A DNA stretch of 20,441 nt from a virus. The stretch is from positions 1 to 20,441 of IMG/VR virus record IMGVR_UViG_3300025132_000398; one strand, given 5' to 3'. The translations under genes were made by a program, and so were the position numbers. Below are positions 15,950-20,441 of the stretch, one piece after another. Within the stretch, counting starts at the first letter, position 1; every line of letters starts with the position of its first letter. Below the pieces are notes generated by a model. It was not told the DNA's origin. It did not search any database and worked only from the letters and a program-made list of their open reading frames with translations.

Positions 15950-18821
15950 GTCTATAATTTTTTGGTGAATAGTCTCCTTCCCATGACAAAGCTATTAGTG
16001 TAGCAGGAGCTGGGTGTGATGATTTAAGTAATAAGTCTACGTTATTATTTGCTTCATATACTGGTACTGTTTGTATTTGATCTGGTACATATGGTGCGTC
16101 TGATACTAAATAATCATCAGCAAAAGTAGATTCATATACTTCCTTATAATCATCTTTACCTACTCTTTGTAGAGTAGTTTCATATAAACCTGATTTACCG
16201 AAATTTAATTTAACTCTATGTATAACAAGTGATGAGTTAACATCAGCTTTAGATTGTTGACCTTGAGACTGAATAAGATAGAACTTAGGGAAACTAACAG
16301 AGTATTCATATAGATAACCTATATAAAATGTACCACTAGACCAATCTCCTGGCACTGTAAAGTCATCTGTATTAGTTACAGTACACTTAGCATATCTTCC
16401 AATTCTAGTAGCGTTAGTGTTTACATCAACTATTACAAGAGCACCGTTAGGTGAGGTTACTTGGTCTATCCAATCTGATTGGTTAGCAAATGTAGTTAAT
16501 TTAGTATTAACATTATAAGATCCATTACCTACAGTAGTCCAGTTATCAAGATTAATTAGATAATTAATATTATCCTCATCAATACTAGGATCAGCATCTT
16601 GCTGCATAAGAGAAATTTTTTGCAGAAAATTATCAGTATCTAAAACATAATAATCTTCATCTATAATGAAATGATACTTAAGTGGGTTATTCAGTTTCCA
16701 TTTAAACCAAGCCTGTTGTTCTCTTTTATCTCCAGTATTGAAATATTTATATGCATATATAGTATCTGAATTAGTTTTCCCAAATAATACTATAGAGTTT
16801 TCTCTAGAATTTGTTATTAGATCTATATTTTTCTCTAATAAAGTAGGTACAATTTTACTTGTTTCAACAACTGTAGGTTCTTGTTCTCTTACAACATTAG
16901 CCATCTCATTGAATCGGCTATACTTACCTGAGTTATCTACAAAACCTACAGTAGTACCTAGAGATATAGGAGGTAAATCCTTATTATAATTATATGTAGT
17001 CATACTCCTAAGTTTAGCTGTATCTGGATTTAATATCTCAGCATCAGAAGACAATAGGAATTGTTGGTTTGTACTGAATACTGCTAGTCCAGCAGCTACT
17101 TCTATACCATCAAATAAAGCTGATGGGAAAGTAGAGCTACAAGATATATCAATTGGATCTACAGAACTAACAGCTAACGCTGTCTTAGCAAAGAATGAAG
17201 GTACAGTTAATTCTCCAGGTCTAGATAGTATAACATTCTCACCTGATAATACTGCTAATCTATTACGAAAGAATAAAATTCTATTAATCTTATCCCCTAC
17301 AAAGGAAGGCATAGGATTAGTTGAATCATCACCTACTGTACGATCTTCCCATGAATATTTTTTTACTAAAAAAGCACCATCTGCTTGACGCTGTAATACA
17401 TGAGGCATAGTAGTAGCATCTAAGCTTTTCACGATACCTGGAGTTGGACATTCTACCCAACTACCTGGACCATCTAGACCATCATTACCTTGAAACTGAA
17501 GGTAGTAATCATCATCTGTTGAACTAGCAGAGTTAGATACTTTAACTATATATCCATCTTTACATTGTACAGGTAAATCTTGAACATCATTTATTGATTC
17601 TTGCATGACTCTCATCAAGTCTTTCTGAGGTATTTCTACACTGAATGCACTGTTAGAATGTAAATAAATACCATTACCTATTACTTGAGCAGTTATATTT
17701 GTACCTGATATTTCAGCAGTTATACCACCAATAATTGTATCAACAGTTACAGCAGTATCTGAATCAAAAGGCGTAGGAGCTGGTCTTATTGCTTTTATAT
17801 TAGATTTAACTGCTACAGTTTCAACTTCATCTACTCGTATAGTATACTCTGCTATAGTAGTGTCTGTTGCTCCGTACCCAGCACCCCCTTTAGCTTCGGT
17901 CATTTTAACTTTTACCTGATCACCTACAACATAACCTTCACCGCCATGTAATAAGTTTACTCGTATACTATATGTACATGCAAAGTCATCAGATTGTATT
18001 TGGTTTCCAGTTTTCGTTTGACTATTCTGACCTAGTACTGTTAATCTAAATATTAAATTTTTTTTATTATCACTAGCACTATAGCTACTACCTGAAGAAT
18101 TCTCAACATCAGCAATAGGCTCACCATTGTATGAGTTTGCAGAAGATGCACTAAATACTTGAGTACCTATACCTCTACAAGAACCACTGTCATTACCTAT
18201 AACTAAAGTATCAGCAGTCTTCCTTAATCTAGTAGCTCTAGTAACATTAGTTGTTGTTTCGTTATTATATAAATTTAATGAATACTGTCTACCATTCTCT
18301 GATCTTAGTATTTCTACATAAGCAAAGTGTGAATGTTCTCTAGCATCTGTAGTACCTGTGGTACCTACAGTTTTAGTTCTATTATTTAGAAAGGTAGTAT
18401 CATTAATAGTTAATGCTTGTATATCTTCTGTAGCTGTAGCACTGCTAGGTGTTAAGTAAGATGTGATAGATGTATGATCAGAATTACCTTCACTATACTG
18501 GCTGTTATCTGTATGATACCATACATCCTTTTCAGTACCATCCGTACAACTCCATATCCTCACCTTACCATGATGGTCTATCTGTCCTATATAAGATCCT
18601 TCTGTCTCATCTCTATAGTAATGAAACCAAGAACCATCATGATGTACATTAGCTAATGGTGTAGATCCTATACGTTTAGCTCCAGGTCTTTTATGTAATC
18701 CTTCTACTATATCAGGTATAGCATTTACTATATCTTTTACTTGACCAGGAAACTTCTTTAGATCTGGCTGTTGTGATATACCAGCATAATAACTATCTAT
18801 AGTTTGTGTTACTGAAGCCAT
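15942..18821 (-). CDS. gp12: Tail tubular protein B (T7 gp12-like nozzle)
   Basis: It forms the nozzle of the short tail through which DNA leaves the virion. The 959-aa protein starts with MASVTQTIDSYYAGISQQPD and continues with FPGQVKDIVNAIPDIVEGLHKRPG, the hallmark N-terminus of podovirus gp12 proteins. The central part has the family block DKINRILFFRNRLAVLSGENV and the region around SVDPIDISCSSTFPSALFDG. It is longer than T7 gp12 (794 aa); extra length lies in the beta-rich first half, around residues 150-400. Its first codon overlaps the stop of tail tube A (TAATG) and its last eight bases overlap the gp13-like gene. This implies translational coupling of the tail genes. Confidence 0.94.
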   Translation of the reverse strand: MASVTQTIDSYYAGISQQPDLKKFPGQVKDIVNAIPDIVEGLHKRPGAKRIGSTPLANVHHDGSWFHYYRDETEGSYIGQIDHHGKVRIWSCTDGTEKDVWYHTDNSQYSEGNSDHTSITSYLTPSSATATEDIQALTINDTTFLNNRTKTVGTTGTTDAREHSHFAYVEILRSENGRQYSLNLYNNETTTNVTRATRLRKTADTLVIGNDSGSCRGIGTQVFSASSANSYNGEPIADVENSSGSSYSASDNKKNLIFRLTVLGQNSQTKTGNQIQSDDFACTYSIRVNLLHGGEGYVVGDQVKVKMTEAKGGAGYGATDTTIAEYTIRVDEVETVAVKSNIKAIRPAPTPFDSDTAVTVDTIIGGITAEISGTNITAQVIGNGIYLHSNSAFSVEIPQKDLMRVMQESINDVQDLPVQCKDGYIVKVSNSASSTDDDYYLQFQGNDGLDGPGSWVECPTPGIVKSLDATTMPHVLQRQADGAFLVKKYSWEDRTVGDDSTNPMPSFVGDKINRILFFRNRLAVLSGENVILSRPGELTVPSFFAKTALAVSSVDPIDISCSSTFPSALFDGIEVAAGLAVFSTNQQFLLSSDAEILNPDTAKLRSMTTYNYNKDLPPISLGTTVGFVDNSGKYSRFNEMANVVREQEPTVVETSKIVPTLLEKNIDLITNSRENSIVLFGKTNSDTIYAYKYFNTGDKREQQAWFKWKLNNPLKYHFIIDEDYYVLDTDNFLQKISLMQQDADPSIDEDNINYLINLDNWTTVGNGSYNVNTKLTTFANQSDWIDQVTSPNGALVIVDVNTNATRIGRYAKCTVTNTDDFTVPGDWSSGTFYIGYLYEYSVSFPKFYLIQSQGQQSKADVNSSLVIHRVKLNFGKSGLYETTLQRVGKDDYKEVYESTFADDYLVSDAPYVPDQIQTVPVYEANNNVDLLLKSSHPAPATLIALSWEGDYSPKNYRRV

Positions 18822-19441
18822 TATCTTCCTAATGTCCTCCAGGGTTGGTATGCAGTATAGACAGAATCTTCTGGTAGACCAAACATAGTATGATTACCTT
18901 GATTACATTCATACTCCATTACTGCAGATCTTGCTATACTTTCTTGCTGAGCTAATAGTTGAGCTAATTGTGCATTACCGACTAGTTGTGTAGCAGCTCT
19001 GACTGATGCTTTATATATTATATATCTTTTAAATACTTCAGGTAGATCTTCATAGGATATTAGTCTTGTTATATCTAAATTAATACCTCCAGAGTGTCCA
19101 GAGAAATCGTCTGAGTGACTCTGTTTATCATAAAGGTATCCGTTTCTTTTAACTACATCATGTGTCCTATCAGACCAACCTTCTGTAGTATCCATCTTTA
19201 ATATATCATTACCAATAACTATCTTACCATTAGAATCTGGTGTATAAGTAACATGTCTCTCTGTATTAAAATGCCAACCTTCAGCTTGTAAATCTATATT
19301 AGCATCTCTAAGAAGATTATAGATAAAACCTATTTCTGGATTAGTTTTATTTATACTTGTTACTGGTGACTGACCGATAGCTCCCAAGATAGCATTTACA
19401 GCGGAGAGTTCGGTCTCGGTATCAATTGTCGTGGAAGCCAT
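18821..19441 (-). CDS. gp11: Tail tubular protein A (T7 gp11-like)
   Basis: It forms the adaptor ring joining the portal to the tail nozzle. With the chosen start the protein is 206 aa, close to T7 gp11 (196 aa). The motif ETELSAVNAILGAIGQSPV near the N-terminus matches the T7 pattern AAELSAVNDILASIGEPPV. Further family features are a GWHFNTE motif, a YLYDKQSHSDDF region, and EYECNQGNHTMFG near the end. The start at 19441 (MASTTIDTE) fits homolog length but has no Shine-Dalgarno. An in-frame ATG at 19471 adds ten residues (MAPFFITKFF) and has GGGAG five bases upstream, but both lie in the terminator hairpin. The stop overlaps the next start as TAATG. I am sure of the family and unsure of the start. 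Confidence 0.92.
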   Translation of the reverse strand: MASTTIDTETELSAVNAILGAIGQSPVTSINKTNPEIGFIYNLLRDANIDLQAEGWHFNTERHVTYTPDSNGKIVIGNDILKMDTTEGWSDRTHDVVKRNGYLYDKQSHSDDFSGHSGGINLDITRLISYEDLPEVFKRYIIYKASVRAATQLVGNAQLAQLLAQQESIARSAVMEYECNQGNHTMFGLPEDSVYTAYQPWRTLGR

Positions 19442-19454
19442 AAAAAATTTTGTA

Positions 19455-19481
19455 ATAAAAAAGGGAGCCATAAAGACTCCC
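19455..19481 (-). terminator. Intrinsic terminator after the major capsid gene (T-phi equivalent)
   Basis: On the transcribed strand a 7-bp stem GGGAGTC / GGCTCCC (one T-G pair) with loop TTTAT occupies 19481-19463. A run of six T follows at 19462-19457. It starts 14 bases after the capsid stop codon. T7 has its major terminator T-phi at the same place, between genes 10 and 11, where partial termination lowers expression of the tail genes relative to capsid. That role here is inferred from structure and position. An ATG at 19471 lies inside the loop. Confidence 0.85.
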
Positions 19482-19495
19482 GTATGAATAATAAG

Positions 19496-20441
19496 TTAGA
19501 ATGCTTGAGCAACTCCAGTATTAGGAGCGATACCTGCAATCAATTCCACAGCAGCAGCTGGGTTTAGAGGTGCAGCACCCATAGCTAGTCTACCGAGAAT
19601 AACATCTCCTTGGTAGATAACTGATACGTCACCTGAAGTTACCTGAACCTGTGGTCCGATAGCTTCTACACAACCAACAGCTTCTTTCTGGAAGATAAGT
19701 CCACAAGAGTTGTCGAACTTGTTTCCTTCACCGTAGTCATTAACTGTACGCTGTCCATCAGGAGCACCAGAAGCAGATTCTGCTTGGTTGCCCATGTCTT
19801 CACTAACGAAGGAACCAGTATTACCAGGATCAGTTACACCTGTTACAGTTGTACCAGAACCAGTACCATACTTAGTACCAAACTTACCGAAGAATGGAAT
19901 GTTCATTGACTTGTAGATCTTGATGCCTGCAATCTCAACGATACCTTGACCACTCTGACGTGAGTCACCTTGCTCGTCTCTGTTAACCAGTCCGTTCTCA
20001 CCAACCTGTTGGATTAGTTCGTAGTACTGTCTAGGGTTAAGTACACCTACACGTCCTTCAGTTGAAACACCTTTCTCATCTAGTGCAGCAGCTGCATCAT
20101 AGAAAGCGTTTACTAGTGAAGCAGCAACATAAGCATCAGCACCACTGTTGTTAGTACCAACACGAATCTGTGTTCCACCTGGCTCTACAAAGTTAGTCTT
20201 AAGAATAGGAGAAGCTTGTCTAGCAGCTTTAGTTACTGCTCTAAAGATTCTTCTATCATAATTTTCTGCTAATGCGTAACCGATTTTGCGACTTATTTCG
20301 CCTCGCAAATCGTAATGTGCAAGTGTCTCATCAAGTTCATACACGAATGCTGAACTGATTAAGAGGTCATCGCACTCGATGGTTACTTCTGCTACTGGTG
20401 GTGCGCCATCGGTGTTACCTAGTATGTTCTGTCCTGGGACA
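19496..20441 (-). CDS. gp10: Major capsid protein (T7 gp10-like), 5' end outside window
   Basis: This is the main shell protein of the icosahedral head. The frame stays open to the right edge of the window, upstream of the GTG at 20344, and reads VPGQNILGNTDGAPPVAEV and then IECDDLLISSAFVYELDE. The gene is therefore partial: the N-terminus lies outside, and the GTG is an internal valine codon, not a start. Family signatures visible include YELDETLAHYDLRGEISRKI and the C-terminal end NPAAAVELIAGIAPNTGVAQAF. It sits directly upstream of an intrinsic terminator and the tail tube A gene, exactly as gene 10 does in T7. Its sequence looks richer in G+C than the genes that follow, as expected of a highly expressed capsid gene. 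The seen part is 314 codons plus stop. I see no convincing slippery site for a T7-style 10B frameshift at its end. Confidence 0.95.
   Translation of the reverse strand, partial: VPGQNILGNTDGAPPVAEVTIECDDLLISSAFVYELDETLAHYDLRGEISRKIGYALAENYDRRIFRAVTKAARQASPILKTNFVEPGGTQIRVGTNNSGADAYVAASLVNAFYDAAAALDEKGVSTEGRVGVLNPRQYYELIQQVGENGLVNRDEQGDSRQSGQGIVEIAGIKIYKSMNIPFFGKFGTKYGTGSGTTVTGVTDPGNTGSFVSEDMGNQAESASGAPDGQRTVNDYGEGNKFDNSCGLIFQKEAVGCVEAIGPQVQVTSGDVSVIYQGDVILGRLAMGAAPLNPAAAVELIAGIAPNTGVAQAF

Noticed and set aside
18470-18656. Two plus-strand open frames of 60 aa opposite tail tube B
   Set aside because: They lie inside a strong conserved gene on the other strand and overlap each other in different frames.
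19490-19520. T7-like frameshift at the end of the capsid gene giving a longer minor capsid protein
   Set aside because: No clear slippery heptamer is present before the stop, and the terminator follows after 14 bases, leaving no room for an extension.

Overview
This window is a late (structural) gene block of a T7-like marine podovirus (Autographiviridae-type). It most resembles cyanopodoviruses of Prochlorococcus and Synechococcus. All genes lie on the minus strand, so transcription runs from right to left. The assignment rests on the T7 order major capsid - terminator - tail tube A - tail tube B - gp13 - gp14 - gp15 - gp16 - gp17. It also rests on fibre modules and small proteins typical of AT-rich marine phages. 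The cyanobacterial host is an inference: no photosynthesis or other host-derived metabolic gene lies in this window.

Region 1 (about 20441-15509) holds the capsid and tail genes. The major capsid gene runs off the right edge and is followed by an intrinsic terminator in the place of T7 T-phi. Tail tubular proteins A and B and a gp13-like protein come next. Region 2 (about 15561-8205) holds the ejectosome genes: gp14-like, with an unusual S74-type chaperone tail; gp15-like; an unrecognised 136-aa protein in the same frame as gp15 after a single TGA; and a 1236-aa gp16-like protein.

Region 3 (about 8201-1166) is a large host-recognition cassette. It starts with a gp17 tail fibre carrying the T7 attachment domain. 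Five more fibre or spike-like proteins and one small accessory protein follow. They share modules, including a nearly identical C-terminal block in two neighbouring genes, a glycine-repeat fibre, an autoprocessing S74 spike and a jelly-roll-like fibre. Most are translationally coupled by TAATG or ATGA overlaps, and several Shine-Dalgarno sequences are written in the last codons of the preceding gene.

Region 4 (about 1162-9) carries four small overlapping genes: a 57-aa cytosolic protein, a proline-rich single-TM protein, a two-TM holin-like protein and a secreted protein with a clear signal peptide. They may act in lysis or at the cell surface, but no function can be proved from sequence alone.

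The genes are tightly packed. The only gaps are the terminator region (19442-19495) and a 67-base gap at 3732-3798. No tRNA, CRISPR array, insertion sequence or stretch longer than 300 bases without a gene was seen.
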